NCBI GenBank assembly: GCA_963735085.1
Contig: CAVTJP010000005.1
Location: forward strand, 930,001 to 994,000
Direction: 5' to 3'
DNA length: 64,000 nucleotides
Source of the DNA: DATJGR01 sp963735085
GTDB lineage: Bacteria; Pseudomonadota; Gammaproteobacteria; Pseudomonadales; Azotimanducaceae
The translations under genes and the position numbers were made by a program. The notes below the pieces were generated by a model. The model worked only from the letters and a program-made list of their open reading frames with translations, made no database searches and had not been told where the DNA came from. Below, in pieces: positions 9,337 to 17,624 of this stretch (position 1 is the stretch's first letter; every line of letters starts with the position of its first letter).

Positions 9337-9384
9337 ATGCGTGTCATCACATTGAAGTGGGTCCATCGCGGGATGGGGCGGTAA
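9337..9384 (+). CDS. Possible 15-residue peptide ORF upstream of rsgA
   Basis: The 355-base gap between deaD and rsgA (9168-9522) holds no longer gene. It does contain a short ORF, MRVITLKWVHRGMGR, with a strong Shine-Dalgarno sequence (AGAGGAGGG) six bases before its ATG. The rest of the gap holds a pyrimidine-rich tract (9403-9440) and an inverted repeat CTCCGAT/ATCGGAG at 9456-9471. The ORF could be a leader peptide for rsgA or a chance SD plus ATG; its position about 140 bases before rsgA fits a leader. No homologue is recognised. Confidence 0.35.
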   Translation: MRVITLKWVHRGMGR

Positions 9385-9522
9385 GTTCGAGGCTGGCATA
9401 ACGTTTCGTCTTTCTTATTCCCCGCTCTTTCCTTCCCACCCGTGATCAACAGGCGCTCCGATTGATCGGAGGCCAGTCATTTGGTCGTCACCGATTCGAG
9501 TCGGTTTTGAGGAAGGGTTTCG

Positions 9523-10572
9523 ATGACAAGGCAATACTCATTGGCCAGCCTCGGTTGGCGAGCTTTTTTCCAGCAGCAGATTGGCATCGAGGAAGTCGAG
9601 TTCGCGCGTCCCGCGCGCGTGCTGACGGTTCAGCGCAGCGGCATCACCGTCGGCGACACGCAGGGCGAACGGCACATCGCGCTCGCCAACAAATGGTTTA
9701 CGGTTCCCGCGGAACAGCGCCCCGCAATCGGCGATTGGGTGCTGCTCGGCAAGCAGGGCGACGCAGTAGAACGCGTTCTCGCACGCAGCAGCGTGTTCAC
9801 ACGCGTTGCCGCCGGCGTCAAAGCTGACCTGCAGGTGGTCGCCGCAAACGTCGATACGCTGTTCGTCGTGACATCGTGCAACGAGGAATTCAATCCGTCG
9901 CGGCTCGAACGCTATCTCGCAATCGCATTCGAAGCCGGCGTCGAACCGGTGATCATTCTGACGAAGGCCGATCTGTGCGACACGACAGATCCGTTCGTTG
10001 ATGCCGCGCGCAGTATCCGCGCCAGAGTCGCCATCGAATGTATCAATGCGCTCGATCGGGACGCGCTCGACGGTGTGCGCGCGTGGTGCCTGCCCGGCCA
10101 GACGATTGCGCTGGTGGGCTCGTCCGGCGTCGGCAAGTCGACCCTGCTGAACAGCCTCGCCGGCGAACACAAACAGATCACGGGCGGCATCCGCGAATCC
10201 GATTCCAGCGGCCGGCATACAACCTCGCATCGGTCGCTGCATTTGCTGGATAGCGGTGCCCTGCTACTCGATTCCCCCGGCATGCGGGAACTGAAGATCG
10301 TCGACGCTGAACTCGGCGTGACCGAGATGTTCACCGATGTCGGCGATCTCGCCATGCGCTGCCGCTTCTCAGACTGCGTTCACGAAGACGAACCCGGCTG
10401 CGCCGTACGCGGCGCAATCGCCTCGGGCGTGCTCGACGAGCGGCGTCTGCTGAACTACCGCAAACTGCTGCGCGAGCAAGCGCGCCACACGATGACCATC
10501 GCGCAACAACGCCACCGCAACAGGCAGTTCGCCAAAAAGGTGAAGCAGTCCGTCAAAGACAAGCAGCGTTGA
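9523..10572 (+). CDS. rsgA: Ribosome small-subunit GTPase RsgA
   Basis: Circularly permuted GTPase that checks late 30S maturation and releases RbfA. The 349-residue product has the family order: N-terminal OB fold, TKAD (G4) at 147-150, then P-loop GSSGVGKST at 199-207 and DSPG (G3) at 250-253. The C-terminal zinc knuckle is Cys280, Cys285, His287 and Cys293. The tail is basic. AGGAAGG precedes the ATG. It shares a strand and a theme with deaD. Transcription probably ends at the long palindrome directly after the stop codon. Confidence 0.95.
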   Translation: MTRQYSLASLGWRAFFQQQIGIEEVEFARPARVLTVQRSGITVGDTQGERHIALANKWFTVPAEQRPAIGDWVLLGKQGDAVERVLARSSVFTRVAAGVKADLQVVAANVDTLFVVTSCNEEFNPSRLERYLAIAFEAGVEPVIILTKADLCDTTDPFVDAARSIRARVAIECINALDRDALDGVRAWCLPGQTIALVGSSGVGKSTLLNSLAGEHKQITGGIRESDSSGRHTTSHRSLHLLDSGALLLDSPGMRELKIVDAELGVTEMFTDVGDLAMRCRFSDCVHEDEPGCAVRGAIASGVLDERRLLNYRKLLREQARHTMTIAQQRHRNRQFAKKVKQSVKDKQR

Positions 10573-10645
10573 GATAAGGGGTCAGAACGACTTTCCGCCG
10601 CGGAAAGTCGTTCTGACCCCCTTATCTACCCTTATCTGACCCCCC
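10573..10645. repeat. Long GGGGTCAGA palindrome with partial third copy, probable rsgA terminator
   Basis: Arms of 25-26 bases at 10573-10598 and 10600-10626 are near-perfect reverse complements, differing by one extra C. They read GATAAGGGGTCAGAACGACT and onward. A further partial copy, CTTATCTGACCCCCC, follows at 10631-10645 and then TTTTT. It shares the GGGTCAGA core with the element at 1479-1543. It begins two bases after the rsgA stop and could form a very stable hairpin, so it may serve as terminator for rsgA and for the convergent holin-like gene. Confidence 0.8.
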
Positions 10646-10658
10646 TTTTTCCCCTGTC

Positions 10659-11033
10659 TTAGCGGCGGGTGACGATCACTTCGTAGCGGCCGCGCGGTCC
10701 GATGAACGACGACGCCAGCCATGACGTGATGCTGACGACCAGCGCGCCGAGCATCGCGGCGCCGAAGCTGCTCAGGCGAAATCCATCGAGCAGCGCGGCA
10801 ACGAGTTCGATCATCGCTGCGTTGACGACAAGAATGAACAATCCGAGCGTGATCAGCGTGAACGGTAGCGTAATCAGCAGCACGATCGGGCGCACCAGCG
10901 CATTGACGATGCCGAGCCAGAGCGCAGCGAAGATCAGTGTCCAGCCACCGTCGATGTGAACACCCGCCACGAGTTGCGCGGCGACCCACAGACCAAATGC
11001 CGATATCGCGAGTCGAAGCACAAATCCGCTCAT
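10659..11033 (-). CDS. Phage holin family 4-like membrane protein
   Basis: A 124-residue protein with four predicted membrane helices (about 4-22, 30-50, 55-80 and 88-112). It matches the Phage_holin_4_2 family, a small integral membrane family found on many chromosomes without a prophage. Family landmarks are the LGIVNALVRPI segment and the LPFTLITLGLF turn. It need not be phage-derived: no other phage gene is nearby. It lies 45 bases downstream of the MotA/TolQ/ExbB-like gene on the same strand and may share its transcript. Function is unknown. Confidence 0.8.
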   Translation of the reverse strand: MSGFVLRLAISAFGLWVAAQLVAGVHIDGGWTLIFAALWLGIVNALVRPIVLLITLPFTLITLGLFILVVNAAMIELVAALLDGFRLSSFGAAMLGALVVSITSWLASSFIGPRGRYEVIVTRR

Positions 11034-11078
11034 GGCACATCCCGAGGTTGCGATGGTGTGTGCAAGGAAGTCACCGGC

Positions 11079-11975
11079 TCAACGCTGACGCACGAGACGC
11101 TCGTTCGTCATCGGCGTGGACGCGAGCGGTCGCTCGGTGCCGCCGACGAGATTCGTGCGAAGGTTGCTGATCAGGTGTTCTTCCGCGTATTCCTGCGTGT
11201 CCAGCACCAGGCGTTCCTGGGCCAACTGCAACTCGTGAATCACGTACATCACCAGAATCGACAACGTCAAAGCGGTGAACGTCGAATTGAACGAAACGCC
11301 CAGGCCGCCTGTCAGTGCCCCAGGATTGTTGCTGCTCAACGCGAATTGCGCGCTCTGCAGCGCTTCGCCGAGGCCGCGCACCGTACCCACGAAGCCGATG
11401 GCCGGAATCGACCACGCGCCGAAACGAATCATCGCCAGTTCCGAATCCATGCGCGCGCCTTCGATCTCGCAGACCTGATGCACCGTGGTTGCCGCATCCT
11501 GCACGTTCTGCGTGGCACCAAAGCGTTTCAGCGCGGAGCGCAGCACACGCGGTACCACCGATTCGGTGAGCGAGGTTGGAATCTGATCGAGCTGGCGCAG
11601 GTGATCGCGGACATCGTCCGGCAGCACACACGAGCCGGGCGGCATCTGCATCAGGTCCTGATCGAGCAGGTTGCGAAAGCGCGACACCTTGAAGCCCTGC
11701 CGACCTGCGAGCAACAGCGACCACAGGCACATGATGATGGCCGCCTCCGGTTCAGGCTCGCGGATGATGATCAAAATGGAGCGTTTCGCCTGATATTTCG
11801 GATTCGCATCGACCAACTTCTGCTGGTCGATCTGCCATTGCTCGGCAGTCGGTCTGACGTAGATTGCGTACACCGCCTGCACGAACAACGTAATGACCAG
11901 CAGCATCCCGACGTTGAAGATCCGATCGAACGTCTTATTCGTTGCGAGATTCGAAAACAGACTCGGGCCGGCCAT
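11079..11975 (-). CDS. MotA/TolQ/ExbB-family proton channel protein
   Basis: Inner-membrane protein of the MotA/TolQ/ExbB superfamily, 298 residues from the chosen ATG. That start has GGAG seven bases upstream; an upstream extension to 12047 lacks such a site. Helices are seen near residues 17-38, 82-95, 199-222 (PAIGFVGTVRGLGEAL, the conserved family segment) and 240-262 (FTALTLSILVMYVIHE). Members pair with an ExbD/TolR/MotB partner to use the proton gradient. No partner gene is adjacent, which is unusual. Confidence 0.75.
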   Translation of the reverse strand: MAGPSLFSNLATNKTFDRIFNVGMLLVITLFVQAVYAIYVRPTAEQWQIDQQKLVDANPKYQAKRSILIIIREPEPEAAIIMCLWSLLLAGRQGFKVSRFRNLLDQDLMQMPPGSCVLPDDVRDHLRQLDQIPTSLTESVVPRVLRSALKRFGATQNVQDAATTVHQVCEIEGARMDSELAMIRFGAWSIPAIGFVGTVRGLGEALQSAQFALSSNNPGALTGGLGVSFNSTFTALTLSILVMYVIHELQLAQERLVLDTQEYAEEHLISNLRTNLVGGTERPLASTPMTNERLVRQR

Positions 11976-12152
11976 CGCGACACTCCATTGCAGTCGGGAT
12001 TTTCCGACGTTCACTCCACCCTGTCCATCTTCGATACCGCGCCACAAACCAAGGTTCCGCTGTCACTCGATCGAAAGGCCATCCGGCACGCGCCTACAAA
12101 CTGGGCACAAAGCGAATCCGGCAGCACGCACGCCACGGTATAGAGTTCCGCC

Positions 12153-12662
12153 ATGGCAAAGACTCCCTCTATACCGGTCGATCCGTGGGTCGCAACCTAC
12201 ATCCGCAACTACGCGCTCGACACGCTCGCACCGGCGGAACGCATGCAATTTCGTATGGCATGTGGGCGCGGCACCGAAGCCGTGGCCGAATGGGCGGCGG
12301 CCACCTTGCCGAAATACACGCAAGTATGGCGGCGCCTGAAGAGCGCGCAGCGCCAGCGGCGCTACCGCTCGGTGCCGAGCACGGAAAAGTGGATGACCGA
12401 CTGGCACGCCGCGGAACGCACACTGGGCAAGGATCTAACGGCCATACTACGCCGCAATCGCACGGCGCTCGACCAGACACCCAAAGCAACACCCGCGGAA
12501 CTGCTCCATGCGGCGCTCATGACGCTCGATTCGCAACTGGCGGTCACATCGCGCCAACGCGGATCGACCGTCTTCGTCGACGACGTCGCGCGCCCGCCTC
12601 GCAGCGCAGACCGCACCCGGCAGGATTCGGCGAAAGACGACCCGGCTACTGCGAAACGTTGA
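12153..12662 (+). CDS. Hypothetical protein
   Basis: A 169-residue, strongly basic and hydrophilic protein without signal peptide or membrane helix. The N-terminal 60 residues (VDPWVATYIRNYALDTLAPAE and onward) look like an alpha-helical domain. The C-terminal 40 residues are charged and probably disordered. I do not recognise a family. The last 17 bases overlap the 3' end of the convergent alpha/beta hydrolase gene. It is the only plus-strand gene between 10.6 and 15.6 kb. Confidence 0.6.
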   Translation: MAKTPSIPVDPWVATYIRNYALDTLAPAERMQFRMACGRGTEAVAEWAAATLPKYTQVWRRLKSAQRQRRYRSVPSTEKWMTDWHAAERTLGKDLTAILRRNRTALDQTPKATPAELLHAALMTLDSQLAVTSRQRGSTVFVDDVARPPRSADRTRQDSAKDDPATAKR

Positions 12663-13422
12663 ATCCGATCCGGCGTTCCGATCTGCCTTCGCCGGCAAGA
12701 TAGCGTTCCAGAAAGCTCACCGAAAAATCCAGTTCCTCAACCGGCACTTGCGGATGCAATCCCGGATTGGCGTGCATTCGCTTATCGTTCGACGCGAGCC
12801 GATCGAATAGATCGAGGTACTGTTCGCGGCCGAACAACTCATCGTCCAACTGCATCAGAAACAGTACCGGGCAAGTGATCTGTTCCGCGGCAGATTGGAT
12901 TTGTTGGCGGTAGCGTTCGGTTGGCCCGACGATGCCCATGAGCCCCAGCACTGCCACCTGAATGCGCGATTCGCAGGCGACCAGTGGCGCGCCGAAGATC
13001 GTCCCCATCGACAGTCCCCAATAGCCGACGGGCCCTTCACCCACCATCTCCAGACACTGCACCGCGTCCAATACCGCGCGCCAATCGGCGAGCATGTCAT
13101 CGACGCAGGCATCGCGGCGCCATTCGGCGGCGAAGGCGCCACGCGCTCCGTCGCCGACCTTGCGTCGCCCGTGCACCGGACCATCGATTGCGAGTGCGGA
13201 GAAACCCGACTCCGTGACGAGCTTGCGCGCAATGTACGGAATCGGCGACTGATGCCGATCGCCGGACGCACCGTGCCCGAACAAAACCAGCGGCTTACCC
13301 GACGACGCGCTCGGCGGCGACCACAGCACACCCGGCACGACCCGATCAGCGTGACTCAGCGTGAATTCGCGTTGCAGGAACCCGCGACCGTGGTTCTGTT
13401 CCAACCACTCGAGCTTGCCCAT
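12646..13422 (-). CDS. Alpha/beta hydrolase (dienelactone hydrolase-like)
   Basis: Cytoplasmic esterase/hydrolase of the alpha/beta fold, 258 residues. The oxyanion segment is LVLFGHGASGD and the nucleophile elbow is GLSMGT. An acid residue follows in LMQLDDELF, and the likely histidine is in the NPGLHPQVP segment. GGAGGAGAT just before the ATG fixes the start. It lies 28 bases downstream of the AI-2E-type transporter gene on the same strand, so the NYN, transporter and hydrolase genes may form one operon. Substrate unknown. Confidence 0.8.
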   Translation of the reverse strand: MGKLEWLEQNHGRGFLQREFTLSHADRVVPGVLWSPPSASSGKPLVLFGHGASGDRHQSPIPYIARKLVTESGFSALAIDGPVHGRRKVGDGARGAFAAEWRRDACVDDMLADWRAVLDAVQCLEMVGEGPVGYWGLSMGTIFGAPLVACESRIQVAVLGLMGIVGPTERYRQQIQSAAEQITCPVLFLMQLDDELFGREQYLDLFDRLASNDKRMHANPGLHPQVPVEELDFSVSFLERYLAGEGRSERRIGFNVSQ

Positions 13423-13450
13423 ATCTCCTCCAGCCTCCTCTCAGATCGCG

Positions 13451-14509
13451 CTAGTCAGGCGCCCGCGTTTCGCCAAAGTCGTCGGCGAACATCTCCCAGC
13501 CGACCACGCACAACGCTGCAATCGTCGGCCCGATGACAAAACCGGATAGACCGAATACGGTAATTCCGCCGAGTGTCGACAACAGAATCAGATAGTCGGG
13601 CATCCTGGTGTCGCGGCCAACCAGCAGCGGCCGCAGCAGGTTGTCGACGAAGCCGATCAGCACGCCCAGTACGACCAGCACGATGGCTTTGCCGAGTGCG
13701 CCGGTCGCGAACAGCCAGATCGCCGCCGGCACCCACACGATCGCGATGCCGACCGCCGGAACGATCGAGATCACCGTCATGACCACACCCCAGAACACCG
13801 CGCCCTCGATGCCGACCAGCGCCAGCGACGCACCACCGAGCGCACCCTGAACGATCGACACGATGACCGTTCCCTTCAACGTTGCGCGTGAAACTTCAGC
13901 GAACTTCTCCACCAGGCGCCACTCGCGTTGATCGCCGAGTGGAATCACCCGAACGAGCCGGTGCAGCAATGCCGAACCGTCGCGCAGAAAAAAGAACACC
14001 AGATAGATCATCAGCGCGAACTGCACGAAAATGCGCACCGCGTTCTGACCGATACCGAGCGCGCGCCCCGCGACGAAGCGGCCCACAGCCACCGCACCGC
14101 TCGATAGCCATTCGTTGATCTTGTCAGCCTCGATGCCGACGCGCGCCAGCAACTCGTTGACGATCGGCATCGCCTTCGATGACCACTCCAGCGGCGCCTT
14201 TAAATCGATCTCCCCACTGGTCACGCGCTGATAAAGCGCCTGCCCTTCGGCGGTGACCGCCAGACCCACCAATGCCAACGGCAGAATCACGATGACTAAA
14301 ATCATGAGCAGCGTCAGCCCCGCACTGAGCGACTCGCGGTCGTGCAGGCGTATCCGAAGCCGGCGATGCACCGGATAGAACAAACTCGCGAGCAGCGCTG
14401 CCCAGAACACCGGTTCCAGAAAATCCCGCACGATCCACAAGAATGCGAGCGTCGCGATCATCAGCATCACGACGAAGAGGATGTCTTCGAGCGACAGCGG
14501 TTTAGTCAT
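13451..14509 (-). CDS. AI-2E family transporter (PerM/YdiK-like)
   Basis: A 352-residue polytopic inner-membrane protein of the AI-2E exporter family. It has about seven or eight helices, with the typical long loop between helices 3 and 4 (residues about 90-150) and a closing VIGPTIAALCVVGWEMF segment. Members export autoinducer-2, sodium or other small solutes; the family name does not prove AI-2 export. Operon position is between the NYN-domain gene upstream and the hydrolase downstream. Confidence 0.85.
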   Translation of the reverse strand: MTKPLSLEDILFVVMLMIATLAFLWIVRDFLEPVFWAALLASLFYPVHRRLRIRLHDRESLSAGLTLLMILVIVILPLALVGLAVTAEGQALYQRVTSGEIDLKAPLEWSSKAMPIVNELLARVGIEADKINEWLSSGAVAVGRFVAGRALGIGQNAVRIFVQFALMIYLVFFFLRDGSALLHRLVRVIPLGDQREWRLVEKFAEVSRATLKGTVIVSIVQGALGGASLALVGIEGAVFWGVVMTVISIVPAVGIAIVWVPAAIWLFATGALGKAIVLVVLGVLIGFVDNLLRPLLVGRDTRMPDYLILLSTLGGITVFGLSGFVIGPTIAALCVVGWEMFADDFGETRAPD

Positions 14510-14535
14510 TCTCGACCGCTCTCCGCGTCGATCTC

Positions 14536-15399
14536 TCAGTCCCCGTCGGTGATTCGCCGAACCGTGTAGCCGCCGGAGCGCTCGTCAGCTTCTAGTTCCA
14601 GCAGGCCCCGATTCTGTGCTTCTTCCAGCAGGTCGCTGAATGACGCAAAGCCGTAGTAGCGCTCGTTGAACCCGGGCCGACGACGACGCAGCGCCTGTTT
14701 GATCATCGAGCCCCATAGTTTGTCAGCGTGACCGCGCTCCGCATTGAGCGCATCGGCCGTTTCGATCACCAGGTCGAACGCCTCCTGCGCGGGCGGCGCA
14801 TCGTCCTTCTTCGTCACGGACTTCTCGGCCTCGGCCCCCGCGGACTTCTCGGTATCAGCTTCCACGACTTTCTTCGGCGAGCGGCGGCGACGCTTGCGGC
14901 TGGTCGATTCCTCCTGGCGCACCAGATCGTCGTAGTAGATGAACTCGTCGCAGTTGCTGATCAGCAAATCCGACGACGAGTTCTTCACACCGACACCGAT
15001 GACCGTTTTGTTGTTCTCGCGCAACTTGCTGACGAGCGGCGAGAAATCCGAATCGCCGCTGACGATGACGAACGTGTCGACGTGCGCCTTCGTGTAGCAG
15101 AGATCGAGCGCATCGACGACCATGCGGATGTCCGCCGAGTTCTTGCCCGACTGGCGCACATGCGGAATCTCTATCAACTCGAACGCGGCCTCGTGCATCA
15201 CCGGCTTGAACTCTTTGTAGCGTTCCCAGTCGCAGTAGGCTTTCTTGACGACGATGCTGCCTTTCAACAGCAGCCGTTCGAGCACGTGACCGATGTTGAA
15301 TTTGGCATACTTCGCATCGCGAACTCCGAGCGCGACGTTTTCGAAATCGCAGAACACAGCGAGGTTGCGATCGTCTATATCAATGGCCATCGCCGTCAT
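14536..15399 (-). CDS. NYN-domain nuclease with C-terminal LOTUS/OST-HTH domain (LabA-like)
   Basis: Predicted RNA-processing protein, 287 residues. The N-terminal NYN (PIN-like) domain shows the acidic metal-binding residues in FCDFEN (about 17-22), ADIRMVVDALD (about 98-108) and VSGDSDFSPLV (about 122-132). A basic, low-complexity linker (RKRRRRSPKK) follows. The C-terminal 85 residues form an OST-HTH/LOTUS module, including FNERYYGFASFSDLLEEA and a closing GGYTVRR. LOTUS domains bind RNA, so this is probably a targeted RNase. A second in-frame ATG at 15390 is an alternative start. Confidence 0.88.
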   Translation of the reverse strand: MTAMAIDIDDRNLAVFCDFENVALGVRDAKYAKFNIGHVLERLLLKGSIVVKKAYCDWERYKEFKPVMHEAAFELIEIPHVRQSGKNSADIRMVVDALDLCYTKAHVDTFVIVSGDSDFSPLVSKLRENNKTVIGVGVKNSSSDLLISNCDEFIYYDDLVRQEESTSRKRRRRSPKKVVEADTEKSAGAEAEKSVTKKDDAPPAQEAFDLVIETADALNAERGHADKLWGSMIKQALRRRRPGFNERYYGFASFSDLLEEAQNRGLLELEADERSGGYTVRRITDGD

Positions 15400-15573
15400 T
15401 CACCGCAATCGAGATGGGGCCGCAGTATACGCGCGGCACGGTCGCGCCCAACACCGAACTGAGCCGACTGCGGTCGAGGCTCACTCCCGCGGGATCGACT
15501 CCTGGGGCAATGAGCGCCCATGACGCCCGACACACGCGCTTCGTTGGTGGCCGGCCTATTTATTTTTGCCCCT

Positions 15574-15601
15574 TAACACGAGCGCTCCATGTGATACGCT
15601 A
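15574..15601 (+). promoter_or_regulatory. Candidate sigma-70 promoter of the Lpp-like gene
   Basis: TTAACA (15574-15579) and TACGCT (15596-15601) are spaced by 16 bases and lie about 40 bases before the lipoprotein ATG. The -35 matches consensus at five of six positions; the -10 is weak. The remainder of 15400-15573 holds no gene that I can support. Confidence 0.45.
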
Positions 15602-15642
15602 CCGCCCGCCCACCAACCACAATCGTTTAAGGACGACGTTTC

Positions 15643-15912
15643 ATGAAAAAAATGCTGATTATCGGATTGCTGGTCGCCCTTGCTGGCGGCTGCGATACCG
15701 TGTCGAAGAAGGAATTCGCGGACCTGTCCGCGCGCGTCGCGGGCAATGAAAAAGCTGCAGCGGATGCAATGTCGGCAGCCAAAGCGGCCCAGGGCGCGGA
15801 TACGCAGGCTGTCTCCAACGCCCAAGCCACTGCCGACAAGGCATTGGCTGCAGCGCAGGAAGCCAGCGAACGCGCTCAGCGCATCAGCGAAACCTGCTGC
15901 ACCCGCAAGTAG
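15643..15912 (+). CDS. Lpp/OprI-like outer-membrane lipoprotein
   Basis: An 89-residue lipoprotein. The signal peptide MKKMLIIGLLVALAGG ends in a lipobox (LAGGC, Cys17). The mature chain is an alanine-rich heptad helix, as in Braun lipoprotein and OprI, with repeated NAQATADKALAAAQEAS-type segments. It ends in CCTRK; a C-terminal lysine after a basic residue is the site where Lpp is joined to peptidoglycan by L,D-transpeptidases. Two cysteines next to that lysine are unusual and could form inter-chain disulphides. The convergent neighbour is an L,D-transpeptidase, which strengthens the assignment. Confidence 0.85.
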   Translation: MKKMLIIGLLVALAGGCDTVSKKEFADLSARVAGNEKAAADAMSAAKAAQGADTQAVSNAQATADKALAAAQEASERAQRISETCCTRK

Positions 15913-15917
15913 GCTCG

Positions 15918-16823
15918 TTAGAGTTGTCGAGTTGATATCGGCCCGGGCATCCCTGTGGGGGCCCGGGCCATTTCCTCTGCTCGAGTCCAATCCACGACCA
16001 CATCCGTTCCGTCGATTGCGGCGTTGATGATCTGAGTCATCCTGGCCATATCCAGTTCGCCTTTCAGCGGCGGGTGTGTCTCCATCCAAAGCGTTCCGTC
16101 ATGCCACGCAACTTTTATGGGCGTGTCGACGATGCGCACCTCAGTGCCGATAGGAACTGCATCCGCCAACGACTGGATGTCGTCGGGATACAGACGCACG
16201 CAACCATGGCTGACCCGCTGGCCAACCCCGGCCGGCTTGTTCGTGCCGTGTACGAAATAGCCCGGCAGCGACAATTGCATCGCCAGATGGCCAAGCGGAT
16301 TGTCGGGCCCCGGCGGCACCACGCTCGGCAGCTTGTCACCCAGTTCGGCATGTTCGTCCCGCGCGGACTTGGTCGGATACCAAGCAGGGTTGACGATCTT
16401 GGCGATGATCTTCGCCCTGGCAGACGGCGTCTGAAAGCCTACCCGGCCGATGCCGACCGGAAACGTCATGACCGTCCCAGAGTTCTTCGGATAGTAGTAG
16501 AGGCGATACTCCGGCAGATTGATGATCACGCCACGCCGCGGACCCGGCGGCAGCATGAACTGGGTGGGCAGCACCACACGCGTGCCCTCGCCCGGAATCC
16601 ACGGATCGATGCCGGGGTTGGCGTCGCGCATCTCGTCGAAGCCCAGGTCGTACTTGATCGCAAGCGACGAGAACCGATCCACGTACTTCACCTGCAGCGC
16701 CACCGGTTCACCGATCAGCGCGTCGTCCGGCGCCGGCAGAATGAACGTGGATGCATACGCAAGGGGGGTTGCGAAACCGAGCAGAATCGTCAGCCATCGC
16801 AGACGCGACGCGCCTCGCTTCAT
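15918..16823 (-). CDS. L,D-transpeptidase (YkuD/ErfK-YbiS family) with LysM-like domain
   Basis: Periplasmic transpeptidase that makes 3-3 cross-links or attaches lipoprotein to murein. After a signal peptide ending in AYAS comes a LysM-like segment (VKYVDRFSSLAIKYDLGFDE). The YkuD domain follows, with catalytic HGTNK and SHGCVR (His and Cys) near residues 227-248. About 302 residues, like ErfK/YcfS. The ATG at 16823 lacks an SD; an in-frame TTG at 16841 lies four bases after GGAGG and may be the true start. The gene is tail-to-tail with the Lpp-like lipoprotein, five bases apart, and the lipoprotein terminator lies inside its 3' coding end. Confidence 0.88.
   Translation of the reverse strand: MKRGASRLRWLTILLGFATPLAYASTFILPAPDDALIGEPVALQVKYVDRFSSLAIKYDLGFDEMRDANPGIDPWIPGEGTRVVLPTQFMLPPGPRRGVIINLPEYRLYYYPKNSGTVMTFPVGIGRVGFQTPSARAKIIAKIVNPAWYPTKSARDEHAELGDKLPSVVPPGPDNPLGHLAMQLSLPGYFVHGTNKPAGVGQRVSHGCVRLYPDDIQSLADAVPIGTEVRIVDTPIKVAWHDGTLWMETHPPLKGELDMARMTQIINAAIDGTDVVVDWTRAEEMARAPTGMPGPISTRQL
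15940..15969 (+). terminator. Hairpin terminator of the Lpp-like gene
   Basis: GGCCCGGGC (15940-15948) and GCCCGGGCC (15961-15969) form a nine-base perfect stem with a 12-base loop, followed by ATTTCCTCT. It lies 28 bases after the lipoprotein stop codon and within the last codons of the opposing L,D-transpeptidase gene. The T-tract is imperfect. Confidence 0.65.
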
Positions 16824-17083
16824 CAATTTAATCAGCTTCAACCGTCCTCCGTGACGCTGCGCGGAAATCGTCGATCCAGCGCGCGCGAATACTACCGATG
16901 TCGCGCCCGGAACGCGACATCGGCGCGGTACCCATGCTGATGCGATTGAACGTATCATCCGCTGCCGTAAGCGCAGTGCGCCGGCCCCCGGCGCACGCAG
17001 TCCGATGCACTCAGAATTCGCAAATGTCCTGTATGCGGGGGAAAACTGATGCTGAGCCGATCAACACCTTATCCGGAATACAC

Positions 17084-17566
17084 GTGCAGGCGCTGACGCT
17101 TCGCACAGACGTCGAGCGTCGCGACCAGGCACGCATCGCCGAAATTACTACGGCGACCGATGTATTCCTGGCTTCCGAGATCGCAGTCGTCGACGAGGTC
17201 GTCGACGATCGCCTGACCAAGGGCAAGTATTCCGACTACCAATTCCTGTTCGTCGACGAAGGCGAGGAGACACTGGGCTATGCGATCTACAGCTACAACT
17301 CGATCACCCAGTCGAGTTGGGATCTGCACTGGATCGCTGTCGACCCAGAGTGCCACGGCACTGGCATCGGGCGCCTGCTGCTCGGTGAGGTCGAGTCGCG
17401 CTGTCGTGCCGGCGGCTGCACGCATTTGTGGGTGGAAACTGCCGGCCGCGAGAACTACAAGCGCACGCGCGCATTCTACGTGGCGATGGGCTATGCGATC
17501 GCCGCGGAACTGAAAGACTTTTACGCGCCCGGTGATTCGAAGATCATCTTCGTCAAAGCACTGTGA
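17084..17566 (+). CDS. GNAT family N-acetyltransferase
   Basis: Cytoplasmic acetyl-CoA-dependent N-acetyltransferase of about 160 residues. The beta4-alpha3 acetyl-CoA site is visible as LHWIAVDPECHGTGIGRLLL (motif A, Q/RxxGxG/A-like). Motif B is ENYKRTRAFYVAMGY. I prefer the GTG at 17084, which has CGGA seven bases upstream and puts the first GNAT strand at the N-terminus; ATGs at 17024 and 17033 are alternatives. It lies 58 bases before the acyl-CoA dehydrogenase. The substrate cannot be inferred. Confidence 0.85.
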   Translation: MQALTLRTDVERRDQARIAEITTATDVFLASEIAVVDEVVDDRLTKGKYSDYQFLFVDEGEETLGYAIYSYNSITQSSWDLHWIAVDPECHGTGIGRLLLGEVESRCRAGGCTHLWVETAGRENYKRTRAFYVAMGYAIAAELKDFYAPGDSKIIFVKAL

Positions 17567-17624
17567 CGCGGCTGCCGTGAAACAGATGCCGTAAAACAGA
17601 TAGTCGAACAGATGGACCGCTGAC

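Noticed and set aside
10659..11033. Prophage remnant suggested by the holin-like protein
   Set aside because: No lysin, spanin, portal, capsid or integrase gene lies nearby, and this holin-4 family is common on chromosomes outside prophages.
13451..14509. Quorum-sensing (AI-2) export locus
   Set aside because: The AI-2E family name covers many transporters; there is no luxS, lsr gene or AI-2 receptor in the window.
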